Assembly: GCA_023512835.1 (NCBI GenBank)
Contig: CM042084.1
Span: 49,957,609 to 50,021,608 of the forward strand
DNA from: Taxillus chinensis
Lineage: Eukaryota; Streptophyta; Magnoliopsida; Santalales; Loranthaceae
Direction of reading: 5' to 3'
DNA: 64,000 nucleotides
Shown here: positions 11,031-21,851 of the stretch, piece after piece
Position numbering within the stretch: the first letter of the stretch is position 1
Layout of the letters: each line of letters opens with the position of its first letter
Program-made: the position numbers and the translations under genes
The notes under the pieces: generated by a model
Told to the model about the DNA's origin: nothing
What the model saw: the letters and a program-made list of their open reading frames with translations, nothing else
The model's database searches: none

Positions 11031-11109
11031 CCTTATATAGACAAACAAGCATCAAAACGACGTAGTTTTGATTAAGTGAATCCCATCATCAAAACGACGT
11101 AGTTTTGAT
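11031..11109 (-). promoter_or_regulatory. LTR B promoter: two palindromes and TATA
   Basis: Two copies of CAAAACGACGTAGTTTTG (11051-11072 and 11088-11109 with flanks) lie upstream, on the minus strand, of CTATATAAGG at 11031-11040. The right LTR has the same arrangement at 18241-18299 with TATA at 18222-18231. Spacing between palindromes is 37 bp, as in the other two-copy LTRs. Confidence 0.7.
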
Positions 11110-11236
11110 CACACAGTTAGCACCTTTTCGCACCCCTATAGGCCAAAATACTGGAATTTCAACATGGTCCTTTGGAGAAAGTTCCTTAGAATGTCAAAAC
11201 CAAGGGAACCATGCAAAAATATGCCTGCACGCCAAT

Positions 11237-11266
11237 TTGCACGTGAATTCCCCAATTCACGTGCAA
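11237..11266. promoter_or_regulatory. Perfect G-box hairpin in LTR B U3
   Basis: Arms TTGCACGTGAATT and AATTCACGTGCAA around a CCCC loop, perfectly complementary over 13 bp. Each arm contains CACGTG, the G-box core. Three further CACGTG sites follow at 11341, 11361 and 11444. The hairpin is adjacent to TTTTTGCATGG on the minus strand, part of the cassette described in the findings. Confidence 0.75.
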
Positions 11267-11534
11267 CTCCATATGGACTCCAAACGCTCTCAAACTTCAC
11301 CCCTAGCCTCCTTGCATCATTTAGAAGACAATTACACTTGCACGTGAATTGGACCCATATCACGTGCACCTCACATACATGTCCATTTGGCCTGAAACTT
11401 CTGTGGTAGATAGAGGACATCATTCTAAACATCTTTCCTTTTGCACGTGAATTCATTGGAGTCCATTTACTAGGTCAAAATCTAGAAAAACACTACTCAG
11501 AGGCACCCGACTAACTCAAGGTACGGTCCTTACA

Positions 11535-14500
11535 TCCTCTCCCCCTTAAGACTTTTCGTCCTCGAAAAGAAATGACATAAGAGGAAAAACGAACACAAGC
11601 TACCCATTTGCCACACGGCGAGCCACAACACCCTAATGGGTCATACACCACACACAGCACAACAGCACATAACAGTACCACCATAATCCATAACCACAAT
11701 AATGCACACAACACTTCCGCATGGCATGAATACACATCTCAAAGCACATCACATTTAAGCACATGTCTTTAAAAGACAATACAAATACATCAACTACTAC
11801 AAGAAAACACATCACAAGAAAACACAACACTATCCCTTGGCCCAACCACCTCCACGCTTAAGATTGTTCGTCCTCGAACAAGTCCGGGTGCCGCTCACGC
11901 ATCACGGACTCACGTTCCCATGTCTCCTCCTCAATACCACGGTGTGCCACAGCACGCGAACCAAAGGAATAGTACGACCACGCAATAGCTTTTGCCGATC
12001 CAGGATACGGATAGGCCTCAATGACGGACATGTCATCCTCAATGTCCAATTTCCCCAATCAATCACATGAGTGGGGTCAGGGTGATACTTCCGCAATCGG
12101 GACACGTGAAACACGTTGTGCACTCGACTCACCACGGTGGTAACGCTTAACCGGTAGGCCCCAGGCCCTACACGATCCGAGAATCTCAAAAGGACCAATA
12201 AACCGCGGAGATAGCTTGGAACCTCGCCCAAACCGTCGATGTCCACGACGTGGAGAGACACGAAGGAACACATGATCACCAACAGAAAACTCCAAAGGTC
12301 GCCGTCGCTGATCCGCATAAGATTTTGCCGACTCGAGCCGACAACGAACGCCGACGAATCAACTTGACCTTCTCGGTAGCCTCTTGAACCAACTGCGGTC
12401 CCAAGAGAGCCGTCTCCCCACCTGGTCCAACACAAAGGGGATCGACACGCCGTCCATACAACGCTCAAAAGGAGCCATCCCAATGGATGCTCGATAACGT
12501 TGTTGTAGCAACTCCACCAAAGGAAGGTGAGTTGCCCACGAACCCCCAAAATCTAGCACACAAGCCCTCAACATGTCCTCCATGGTCCGATTCGTCCGCT
12601 CGCCTGACCGTCGTCTCAGGGGTGAAAGGCCGTACTCAGGTGAAGCTTGGTCCCCATAGCCTCCTGCAAACCCGCCCGAAACGGAAGTAAACCTCGAATC
12701 CCGGTCCGAGACAACTCGATGAGGGTACGCCATGCAGCCTCACAATCTCGTTCATGTACGCCGACTCAAGGTCCCAACAGAGTCCCGCTCGCGAACAGCC
12801 AGAAATGGGCCGACTTTGCGAGTCGATCCACAATCACCCAAATCATATCCTTCCTCCCATGGTGGGTGGAAGACCACCACAAAATCCATCGCTATATGGT
12901 CCCACTTCCACTCCGCGATGGGCAAGGGTCGAACATGCCCGCCGGCCGCGATGCTCGGCCTTCACTGCGACACGTGAGGCACCGCGAAACAAAGGCAGCT
13001 ACATCGCGTTTCATCCCAGGCCACCAAAAATGTCCGCGAAGCGCACGGTACATCTTCGTACCCCCTGGATGCACAGAACTCTAGATTGGTGAAACTCCCT
13101 CATCACCTTGTCCCCGAGGGAAGAAGCTACCACCAACCACCCCTGAAATGATAACTCATGCTCAAGACCCTCGTCCATCCTCGGATAGCTCACCACCTCA
13201 ATACGGCACGAAGAACCTCACACTCAATGTCACCCAACTGTTCCGCCCTCCCGACCCCCGGCACACCCAGCCACTACCACCAAAGGACTCAGATGTCCCA
13301 CCATCATGAGCAACAAGCTGCAGCTGTAACGTCGCCAACGCTCCATCGCCTTCCACTCCCTCACGGCCACCTCAGCTTTCCCTTTTCTCGCTCAATGCAT
13401 CGCCCACAACATTACCCTTGCCCGGGGTATAGGCAAGAGTAAAATCAAAGGTCCGCAATACTCCACCCATCTCCTTTTGCCTCAAATTCAAGTCCTTCGA
13501 GTAAAGATGTCTTGAAGGCTCTTGTGATTGAGAACACCACAAACTTTTCCCCCAAGAGGTAGTGCTGCCAACTCTTCAAGGCGAAGATAACAGCCGCTAA
13601 CCCGCATCATGAGTAGGATAATTCCGCTCATGAGGCTTCACTGCCTTGACCCATAAGCTACCACACCGTGCTCCTGCATAAGCACACACCCCAAACCAAC
13701 CCTGGACGCATCACAGTATACCTCATATGGAATATCCTCCCGAGGTAACCTCAACACCGGTGCGATGGTCAAACGGGTTTTGAGAGTCTCGAACGCCTGC
13801 GGCACTTGTCCGTCCACTCAAATTTCACTCCTTTCCTTGTCAACGCCGTCATAGAGCCGCCAAACGGGAGAACCCCTCGACAAAACGACGATAAGACCCT
13901 GCCAAGCCAAGAAAACTACGGATCTCAAAAACGTTGGTTGCCTCACCCACGATGCCACGGCCTCAATCTTGGCCGGGTCCACCCCGACTCCCTCACCGAC
14001 ACCACATGGCCAAGAAAGTGAACCTCCTGCAGCCAAAACTCACACTTGCTAAACTTAGCAACAACTGCGGTCCCTCAAGGTTTGCAACACTGTTGCCAAG
14101 TGCTCCACACGCTCCTTCTCGGTCTTGGAATACACCAAGATATCATCGATAAACACCACCACGAACGAGTCTAAGTATGGGGCAAAGACTTGGTTCATCA
14201 AATGCATGAACACCGTGGCGCATTAGTGAGCCCGAAAGGCATCACTACCCACTCATAATGCCCATACCCGCACCGAAAAGCTGTCTTAGGGACGTCCTCC
14301 TCCCTAACCCCGAGCCGGTGATACCCCGACCGTAAATCTATCTTGGAAAACCACGGCCCCACTTAATTGGTCAAACAGTCATCTATCCGAGGCAACGGGT
14401 ACTTGTTCTTCAACCACCGAATTCGGCTTCCCCGTAGTCGATGCAGAGACGAAGCGCGCCACCCTTCTTAGCAAAGAGCACCGGGCACCCCAAGGTGAGG

Positions 14501-15200
14501 TACTTGGTCCGATATACCCTTGGTCCCCCAACTCCTCGATTTGCCTCTGCACCTTCCTCGCCTCGGTTGGTCCCATGCGATACGCTACTTGGGAAATCGG
14601 ACCCGTCCCCGGCACCAACTCAACGGTGAACTCCACACCCTCTTAGGTGGCAAACTCCTCAACCGCCCAGGAAAAACATCCCGAAATTGGTCCACAACAC
14701 GGCCACACCCTCTTTTCCACCTTACCCTCCTCAAGAAAGGTCGTGGCCGCTAACCCGTGGGTAATGGCACCCCACCGGTCCAACACCGGCCCGGCCCGAC
14801 TCGCCTCACAATCCCACTCCCCCGCAGGTGCAAGAGGTCCCCGCAGTGTCACGAAGGTCACACGCCGCCGATAACAATCTATCTTGGCTTGGAAAGCCAT
14901 AAGCCAATCCATACCCAAGATCAGGTCGAACGTCCTCAAAGGCATTACATGCAAGTCAAAACTCACTCCACCTCGCCTATGGTTAACACACGTCCACGAC
15001 ACACTCTCCGTACCTCAATCATGCCTCCCACCGGAGACTCCGAACTAGGGGCCTTGCGGCTTCCACACAAGCTAACCCCAAGCCGTCTATTACAAGCTCA
15101 AGAACAAACGAACATGATGCACCCGTATCGAAAGAACGGCTAATGTACGGGAGATCAAGAGGGTACCTCTAACCACCGATGGTCCTGCTCCACCCTCACC
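11535..15200 (-). pseudogene. pol: Gypsy B pol remnant (protease to chromodomain)
   Basis: Minus-strand pieces in many frames. Protease and its C-terminal part are near 15130-14830 (ILGMDWLMAFQAKID, RRRVTFVT). RT is near 14640-13900 ([12 protein letters not shown], then broken LCIDYRKLN- and FLGHVVS-like pieces). RNase H is near 13800-13400. Integrase is near 13190-12300 (HPGGTKMYRALRGHFWWPGMKRDV-like, VVSDRDSRFTS, FGGSWATHLPLVE). The chromodomain is near 12060-11850 (PDLFEDEQS end). 11535-11850 is 3' UTR. Nearly every 50-100 bp there is a small indel relative to D (21852-23830). This could be decay or a consensus-quality problem (see findings). Confidence 0.8.
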
Positions 15201-16585
15201 GGTGGGGGTGGTAGCTCACCTCCTCCCTGGTATGTCGCCTCCAGCCGCAAACACCCTTCCTTGGCCCGTGCCACTTGTCGGCTCACTCACCGGACGCTTC
15301 CCGCTAAGGTTGCCTCCACCCCTCGGCTCCCCGCCGCTCCGGCCTCCCCACGGGGTCGGGTCCGACTAGCTCCCCCCCCCGGGGCCCGCCCGCGACGAGC
15401 GGGGCCGCCTGGTGGCCGGCCCCCCACCGGGGAGCTGCTTCCCCCCAAGTGCACGAAGCTAGCATCACTCCTCACGCCGGACCCGCCCCCCCGTTCCCCC
15501 TGTTGCCACTCCCGCAAACCCGGCGCAAATGACCCTCTCGTCCACCCTTGTCGCATCGCCGGCCCTTCTTGGGGCACTCCCCTTTGAAGTGACCCGCTCT
15601 CCACAACAGGGCATCTCGTCGCAGACTCCCGGATGGACCACCCCGTCTTCCACCGCCAAAGGTGAACCTCCCAGGGTTCACAGAGGTCCGACCCGACCGC
15701 GAAAAGAACCCGCTATCCCTCTCCTCCGTCTTGAGCCTCTTGGACCCTGCATCTCGATCGGGCCCACTCGCAACGGCGCCCCGACGGGCCTCGCCTCCCA
15801 TCATCCAGCCTCTCTCGCCTATACGGGCCGTCTCCACGGCCTAAGCATAGGTCCTCAAGCGTAAATCGCCACCCTCTCCCTAAAGGCTGGCCCGAGACCC
15901 AAGGTGAACTTGTGGGCCTTCAGGTCCTCCCTTCCCCCGGCCTCGGGAGCAAACCTACTCAATCTCCGAACTCCCGCTCATACTCGGTACCGTCTTGGAT
16001 CCTCGTTAGCCGCCAAATTCTTCCCTCTTTCGCCATCTCACCGATTCCGGAAGAACTCATCATGGAAGAGTTGCAAGAATTCCTCCCAAAACATGAGTTG
16101 CACCGCACGGCTCCCCGCAACACTCGTCCACCACTCCAAACGTCCCCTCCAAGCCGCCCGGTGCCGTCGCCTTATCCTCCTCCCGGGGCAGGAGAAAGAG
16201 AACACATGCTTAATCGCCTCAACCACCGCTCGCCTACCACATGATCTTCCCCCCCCTTAAATCGCGAGGTTGTTCCTTTCGAACCTTGTCACCACATCAT
16301 CCTCGCACGGGTCGGTACACCACCCACGAACTCTCACGCTCACGAGGCGCCCTCCTACGGTGGTGGTGGTGGTGGCACCACCGCCGTGCCGCCATCTCAC
16401 GGCCCACCTCCTCCCGAACGTCCCGCCGGAGTCCCTCCCGTAGCTCTCGTACCTCCACCGGATGCCTTCTTGTAGCCGTGCCAGAATAACGCATGCCCTC
16501 CAACGGATGGTCCCGCACCGGACCCTCATGGGCAGATGACTCATCCCCACGCCCCTGACGCACGTGTCACTCTTTCTCGGCGGCA
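15201..16585 (-). pseudogene. gag: Gypsy B gag remnant
   Basis: Start taken at the ATG ending at 16585 (MPPRK...), matching MPPRR at 39948 in element C. Retained pieces: EEFLQLFHDEFFRNR near 16050, zinc-knuckle remnants (HFKGECPKKGRRCDKGGREGH) near 15590-15530, and a GC-rich stretch (15330-15440) with long C and G runs that has no counterpart in C. Overlapping long frames on both strands here are products of high GC, not genes. Confidence 0.7.
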
Positions 16586-16998
16586 TTCTTACTACACGAA
16601 GTAAGAAGCACAACGTCAAAACAAATTTTTATAATCTATCGCGTCACTACCTCTACCCCACCGATCAATTTCACTAAAACATGACATTACACACATACAT
16701 TGCATCAATCACATTTCACAGTTCACATCCAGACACATTGCCAAACAAATCGGAGTTGCACATTTCACTTAATCATGTGATCTTATCCACGCTTTAGCAT
16801 ACATTCACAAGAATGCAACTAGTGCCCTAATGCCAATGCATGCAAACCCTATCACAAGACGGACTACCCTAAGTACACCTTGGAGGCTCAAAGAGGACCA
16901 TGTTGATCAGGCATGTCCCTCCAGGCTCCTCCAAAGGACTCAAGATAACCAAGTCCGCCCACTACCCTAGGCCAACTAGACCATGCTCGATACCATAT
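16586..16998 (-). other. Gypsy B leader and primer binding site
   Basis: Untranslated leader of the minus-strand element. The primer site is at 16985-16995 next to the right LTR and reads TGGTATCGAGC on the minus strand. Element C has TGGTATCAGAGCATGG at 39467, so B lacks one A within a CAG. The rest corresponds to 39480-39940 of C (GGTCTAGTTGGCCTAGGG, then TTGGCATTAGGGCACTAG). Confidence 0.8.
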
Positions 16999-18723
16999 TG
17001 TCACGCCCCGGATTTCCAACCCGAGAAAACGGTACGTGACTCCCCATTCACCCACACGAGGCAATGGGGTTGGATTATTGGATGCCACACAAGCAAGTCT
17101 AACAATTACAATAAATCAAATAAGCCACATCTTTATTTAATTCCAAATCAAAGGTTCACAAAACAACCAAGTCCCCTGATTACGTCCAATCCCTTAGTAC
17201 ATTCCCCTCCCTGGGGTTACATAAATCATAAAAGTACGATCGAAATGAACAATAAAGTGGAGAGGGTCTTCCACCTTGGTGTATCCACCTAACGCCCGTA
17301 AGTCCCTGGAAAAACAAACAAACACAAGAGGGGCGAGCAACCCGACCCCCAGGGATCATGTCTCCCCAACCCATCCCATGTTCCTAACATCTACATGCCA
17401 TGTGTACAAGTGCGTGTTGTGTTACAATAATTTAACAAACATAATAAAAACCACATCAACAATTCCAACCTTCCACGCCACAAGCTAACACTTTATCCAC
17501 AAGTGATTTAACCGCCTCTTCAGCCAAGTGATTTAACCGCCTCTTCAGGCCAAGTGATTTAACCACCTCTTCAGCCCCCGGTTTAACCGCCTCTGGGCAA
17601 AGTAATTTAACCGCCTCTTCAAGGCCAGATACCATAGTCATGCACACAACTTACACCACAATCACACAAACATAAAACCAAACACTTGGTGTGCACCCGT
17701 TCACAAGTGCCCAACCCCCCACAAACCCCCCCCCCTGGCAACAGAACACACATCCATCATACATACATACACTAAACCACAAGTCCATCACCCGACATAT
17801 TACCAAACGCATAATGGGCATACACACAACCTAAGTTCACACAGCATTTCATCAAACATGTAGCAGCATGTCATACGGCATTTTATCAAACACTTTTCAT
17901 GCATCACCCAAACACCGAAACACCAAAATCGCCATTGAATGCCAACATTCATATAGAGGTCACACCTATATGAATTTACATATAAATAATATAACATGTT
18001 ATAACCCATATTCTGCCCTAGGACCCTAGGACAGAGGAGGATTTAGGAAGAACGAATCCCTACCTTACAACAGATCTTCCTTGCTCCCGCCAAACGCCGC
18101 CCTCCCCACGCAAGATGCTCCAACCCAAGACCCCCCCTTCCTTCTCTCTCTCTAGCCCCTCTCTCTCTCTACGACGGCCAACACCAAGAGAACCCTAAAC
18201 CTAAAACAGAGGGCTTCTCCTCCTTATATAGACAACACAGATCAAAACGACGTAGTTTTGATTAAGTGAATCCCATCATCAAAACGACGTAGTTTTGATC
18301 ACACAAGTTAGCACCTTTTCGCACCCCTATAGCCAAAATACTCGTAATTTCAACATGGTCCTTTGGAGAAAGTTCCTTAGAATGTCAAAACCAAGGGAAC
18401 CATGCAAAAATATGCTCGCACGCCATTTGCACGTGAATTCCCCAATTCACGTGCAACTCCATACGGACTCCAAATGCTCTCAAACTTCACCCCTAGCCTC
18501 CTTGCATCATTTAAGACAATTACACTTGCACGTGAATTGGACCCATATCACGGCACCTCACATACATGTCCATTTGGCCCGAAACTTCGTGGTAGATGAG
18601 GACATCATTCTAAGCATCTTTCCTTTTGCACGTGAATTCATTGGAGTCCATTTACTAGGTCAAAATCTAGAAAAACACTACTCAGGAGGCAAAACTGACT
18701 AACTCAAGGTACGGGTCCTTACA
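16999..18723 (-). repeat. Gypsy B 5' LTR (right)
   Basis: Partner of 9803-11534, same boundaries, about 1.73 kb. It differs mainly by small losses (for example CAGGCC to CAGCC in the minisatellite, CATTTCATC preceded by ACAGCA instead of ACAGGCA) and by TG/CG differences. Palindromes at 18241-18299, TATA on the minus strand at 18222-18231, minisatellite at 17500-17627. Ends GTCCTTACA followed by the duplication GCGAA. Confidence 0.92.
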
Positions 18724-19192
18724 GCGAATACCTGATTCATCAGATGCATGAACACCGCTGGTGCGTTCGTGAGCCCAAAAGGCATCACTAACCACTCATA
18801 GTGTCCGTATCTGCACCTGAATGCTATCTTAGGGATGTCCTCCTTCCTGACCCCCAACTGATGGTATCCCAAACGTAGATCAATCTTCGAGAACCACCGT
18901 GCTCCACTCAGCTGGTCAAATAAATCATCAATCCGCGGTAAAGGGTATTTGTTCTTGACCGTTACTTGATTTAGCTTCCGGTAATCAATACAGAGTCGTA
19001 ACAACCCGTCTGCCTTCTTAGCAAACAGAACGGGTGCACCCCAAGGCGAGGTACTAGGGCGGATAAAACCTTTATCTCCCAGTTCCTTTATTTGCTTTTG
19101 AAGCTCCCGCAACTCGGCAGGTCCCATCCGGTATGCTACTTGTGAGATGGGTCCCACCCCTAGCAAAAGCTCAATCGTGAACTCAATACTTC
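18724..19192 (-). pseudogene. pol: Gypsy A pol remnant, part 2 (RT)
   Basis: Continuation of the gene interrupted by B. One minus-strand frame 19166-18729 reads [52 protein letters not shown], the fingers and palm of a Ty3/gypsy RT, and breaks off at HLMNQVFA exactly at the GCGAA duplication. The N-terminal side ends near 19192, where an unrelated plus-strand LTR (D) begins. Gag and protease of A are missing. Confidence 0.9.
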
Positions 19193-19390
19193 TGTTTGGG
19201 CTGATTTTGGAGTTTGAGGCCCTGAGGGGTATTTTGGGAATTTCGTATATATTTAAATATCACAGTTAACATTTATTTGAGGGTTTTTATTTTAAATATG
19301 AGTTGGGCTAAATAAAAATGGGCTGTTGAGCTTGATGAGGTGGGTTAGAAAACCATGGGCTTTGGGCTGTAAGCTGTTGGGCTTCACTTA

Positions 19391-19432
19391 ATCAAAACTA
19401 CGTCGTTTTGATTAAGAGGGGTCTATATAAAA
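19391..19432 (+). promoter_or_regulatory. LTR D promoter: single palindrome and TATA
   Basis: One copy of CAAAACTACGTCGTTTTG followed 11 bp later by CTATATAAAA, then a transcribed leader containing TTAGGGTTCTTG and a GA run. This is the minimal form of the arrangement that is doubled or amplified in other LTRs. Confidence 0.65.
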
Positions 19433-19475
19433 AGGTGGAGCTCTAAGGATTAGGGTTCTTGACCCTTGTAGCCAT

Positions 19476-19479
<4 letters not shown>

Positions 19480-19557
<78 letters not shown>

Positions 19558-19558
19558 G
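19480..19558. repeat. Long GA microsatellite
   Basis: About 80 bp of almost pure AG dinucleotides with a few AAAG steps. Located in the LTR D leader just downstream of TATA. Open frames through it code only for Arg/Glu repeats and are spurious. Confidence 0.9.
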
Positions 19559-21476
19559 ACGGCCAGAGAGAGGGAGAGACGACTAGAGAGGGAGGGAGAC
19601 GATCTAAGGCCGACGATCTAAGGTTCCTATTGACGATGGGAGACCGGAGGCATTAAGGTAGCTAGGATACAACGATCTGTTGTGTTCCCAAATTCTAGAA
19701 GGTAGGGATTTCTTTATCAACCCTTGAAACTCTCTCACAAAATTCTGGATTTTACCTGTCATGGATGAGTCCTGGAAATTTAGTAGTGGATCCTCTGTGA
19801 CCCTTCTCTTACCCCAAAACTTTGTGAACGTGATGATGAGTATATACTTATATATATATATATATATATATATGCGTGTGTTGGTTTATTGAGATTTTCA
19901 ATATAGATATCTGAGGAAGAATTGATTTGGATGGCCTGGGTTTGTCTGGATGGGTAGTTGGACATGAGTGTAGAGGCTGGAATTGAAAATAGGCCTTGTA
20001 TTCCAAGTTTAAAACTTAATAACTCACAAACTAACCGGAATTTGAGGTGGGTTCTTTAGAGAGAAGTCTTTAGAATAACAAAACAAAAAAAATCGTGCAA
20101 AAACATGGTCGCACGCCATATTGCACACCATATCCCCATATGGCGTGCAGGCCCAAATACCCTAAGAATTTACCCCAGACTTCCTTGAGATGTGTAGAAG
20201 GTAGGGAGCTAAAAATACCCCTGCACGCCATATGGCCCATATGACATGCATCCTTCATTTTGCCTCTTTTGGCTGCCCCATTTAGCCAGAGGTCCCTTGT
20301 GTGGAAAATAGAGTGATTTGGATAATGTTTATGAGTTGAATTTGTCTAAAAACTTGCCAAAACAGTTCAAAAACACCTATGTTGATAAAACCGTTAACTT
20401 GTGAATGTTAGTGAGAATGTTCTTTGCACCTGCATGAGCTGAGTGTACTATTGATGTACATTAATATGTCTGAGTTATGCTTGTTGAGTTGCATTAATAC
20501 GTTTGTATTATGCTCACTGAGTTACCTTGTATTGAGATGAGATGAATTGCTAGGTTACTTTGTACTCAGTTGAGATGCATGCCTGAGTTACACTTGCGTT
20601 TGAGCTGTGTTTACTGAGATGTACTTGAAATGTACTTGCTGAGATGCTGTGAACTTGTGTTTGAGAATGAGTACCCAGATACTTGTGGGTGGAGCTGACT
20701 TATGGGCCGGGCACAACTACTGGACCCCTTTGAGATTTGGCCAGGACTGTGCTCCTGAGCCTCGGTGTAGCACTCACGACGATGGGCTAAGTCTGCACCC
20801 ATTCCTGAGGGTAGGTATGGCGTTCGAGGAGGTGATGGCCATATCTGACTCGGGTGGAAAATGTTCCATTGGTGACCATGCAACATTCGCCTGGATGTGG
20901 TATGTCATGTCGCCGTGGTGGCGGGGTGTCCTCTGCCCTCCAGTGTGGGCACAGGTAATGGTGTGTTACTGGGTGATGTTTGCTGCTTTAGCTTTAGGCA
21001 CTACACGAACACAAGTATACACTTGTCATGCATTTTGTGGAGTGGGACGGGTTTGGGAGACTGGAACCCTACTGAGCTATGGTTTGTTCACCCCTCCTAT
21101 AAACTGATCTTTTGCAGGGTCTAGCACGCGGTAGGTGGAAGAGTCGTGGTGGTAGGCTACTGAGGTTGAAGACTTTATATTAATTTTCATCGCTTTCGTG
21201 GATTTGTGTTTTTTTATGGTTTGGATTGTTTATAAACAGAACATATTGTGGTTTGATGGGAGTTTTTCCCCAATTGAGTTGTAATGAACTTTGAGCCCCT
21301 TTGAAATGTAATAAATTGAGATATGGTTATTGTTTGATTGGTGGTTATGTACAAGTTTGGGACAGCACCCGTGTTATAAGTCCCTTTTAGGTGCTTGCAC
21401 CAACCCCTTGACCCTCCGGGTGCGGGTATGGGCAGTTACTACACATTTCCAAGTTAAAGGAAATTGGGGCGTGACA

Positions 21477-21851
21477 ATATGGCACTTAGGTGGCTGTGGA
21501 AACCTCTCCTAGCATGACCCATTTTGGGGGCCGAGGGCCTACCAAAAACAAAACCGTGCGGGCGAGGCCCAAAGCGGACAATATCGGGCTACGGGTGGGC
21601 TGAGCTGTTACAAATGGTATAGAGCCAGGGCCCGGGTCGGCGTGCCAGCGAGGACGCTGGACTCTCCGAGGGGGGGTGGATGTAGTGTCCCACATCGACT
21701 AGGGAGGAGAACGGAGCAGGCTACTTAGGTGGTTGCGGAAACCTCTCCTAGCACGACGCGTTTTGGGGGCCGAGGGCCTACCAAAAACAAAACCGTGCGG
21801 GCGAGGCCCAAAGTGGACAATATCGGGCTACGGGTGGGCTGAGCTGTTACA
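21477..21851 (+). mobile_element. TRIM element with a 68-bp internal region
   Basis: Two LTRs flank a tiny interior. The right LTR, 21681-21851 (171 bp), starts TGTAGTGTCCCACATCG and ends GGGCTGAGCTGTTACA. The left LTR, 21477-21612, lacks about 40 bp at its start but is otherwise nearly identical. Interior 21613-21680: primer site TGGTATAGAGCCAGGG (initiator tRNA-Met, one base missing), hairpin CCAGCG-AGGA-CGCTGG at 21645-21660, and purine tract GAGGGGGGGTGGA ending at 21680. No coding capacity, so it depends on other elements. It sits exactly between LTR D and the remaining pol of D. Confidence 0.88.

Larger units (their letters stand above)
9803..11534 (-). repeat. Gypsy B 3' LTR (left)
   Basis: About 1.73 kb, inverted relative to LTR 56011 and clearly the same subfamily. 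From right to left as transcribed: TGTAAGGACCGTACCTTGAG start; five CACGTG boxes between 11241 and 11449; two palindromes (11051-11109); TATA on the minus strand at 11031-11040; CCCTAAACCTAAA; a CT run; the shared ATTCATATAGGTGTGA block; the 27-bp minisatellite (10313-10443); and the GTGACA end at 9803. The purine tract lies just right (TCCTCTCCCCCTTAAG at 11535-11550). Confidence 0.92.
9803..18723 (-). mobile_element. Gypsy B: complete nested Tekay-like chromovirus, duplication GCGAA
   Basis: Both LTRs present (9803-11534 and 16999-18723), each TGTCACGCC...TTACA on the plus strand. The 5-bp target duplication GCGAA is at 9798-9802 and 18724-18728. On the minus strand: primer site, leader, gag, protease, RT, RNase H, integrase, chromodomain, purine tract. 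It interrupts the RT gene of element A, so it is younger than A. The interior has an unusual density of one- to three-base losses compared with C and D, so every gene is frame-broken. Confidence 0.93.
19193..21476 (+). repeat. Gypsy D LTR, divergent subfamily (about 2.3 kb)
   Basis: Starts near TGTTTGGGCTGATTTTGG and ends AAATTGGGGCGTGACA at 21476. One palindrome (19391-19412), CTATATAAAA at 19423-19432, a long GA run (19480-19558), an AT run (19847-19873). The hairpin cassette lies downstream of the TATA box and inverted (20030-20330), unlike all other copies. Further on it shares GGGTTTGGGAGACTGGAACC-like text with the end of the other LTRs (21045-21120) and ends with CGTGACA. The start could be a truncation point rather than a true LTR end. 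Confidence 0.75.

Noticed and set aside
11237..11266. Hairpins considered as microRNA precursors
   Set aside because: Arms of 9-13 bp are too short for plant miRNA foldbacks; they fit DNA palindromes or small RNA stems better.
15261..15864. Long overlapping ORFs on both strands
   Set aside because: GC-rich decayed gag of element B; high GC gives few stops. Only zinc-knuckle remnants on the minus strand are real.
20649..21107. 152-codon plus-strand ORF
   Set aside because: Lies in LTR D, no domain. The region corresponds to non-coding end blocks of related LTRs.
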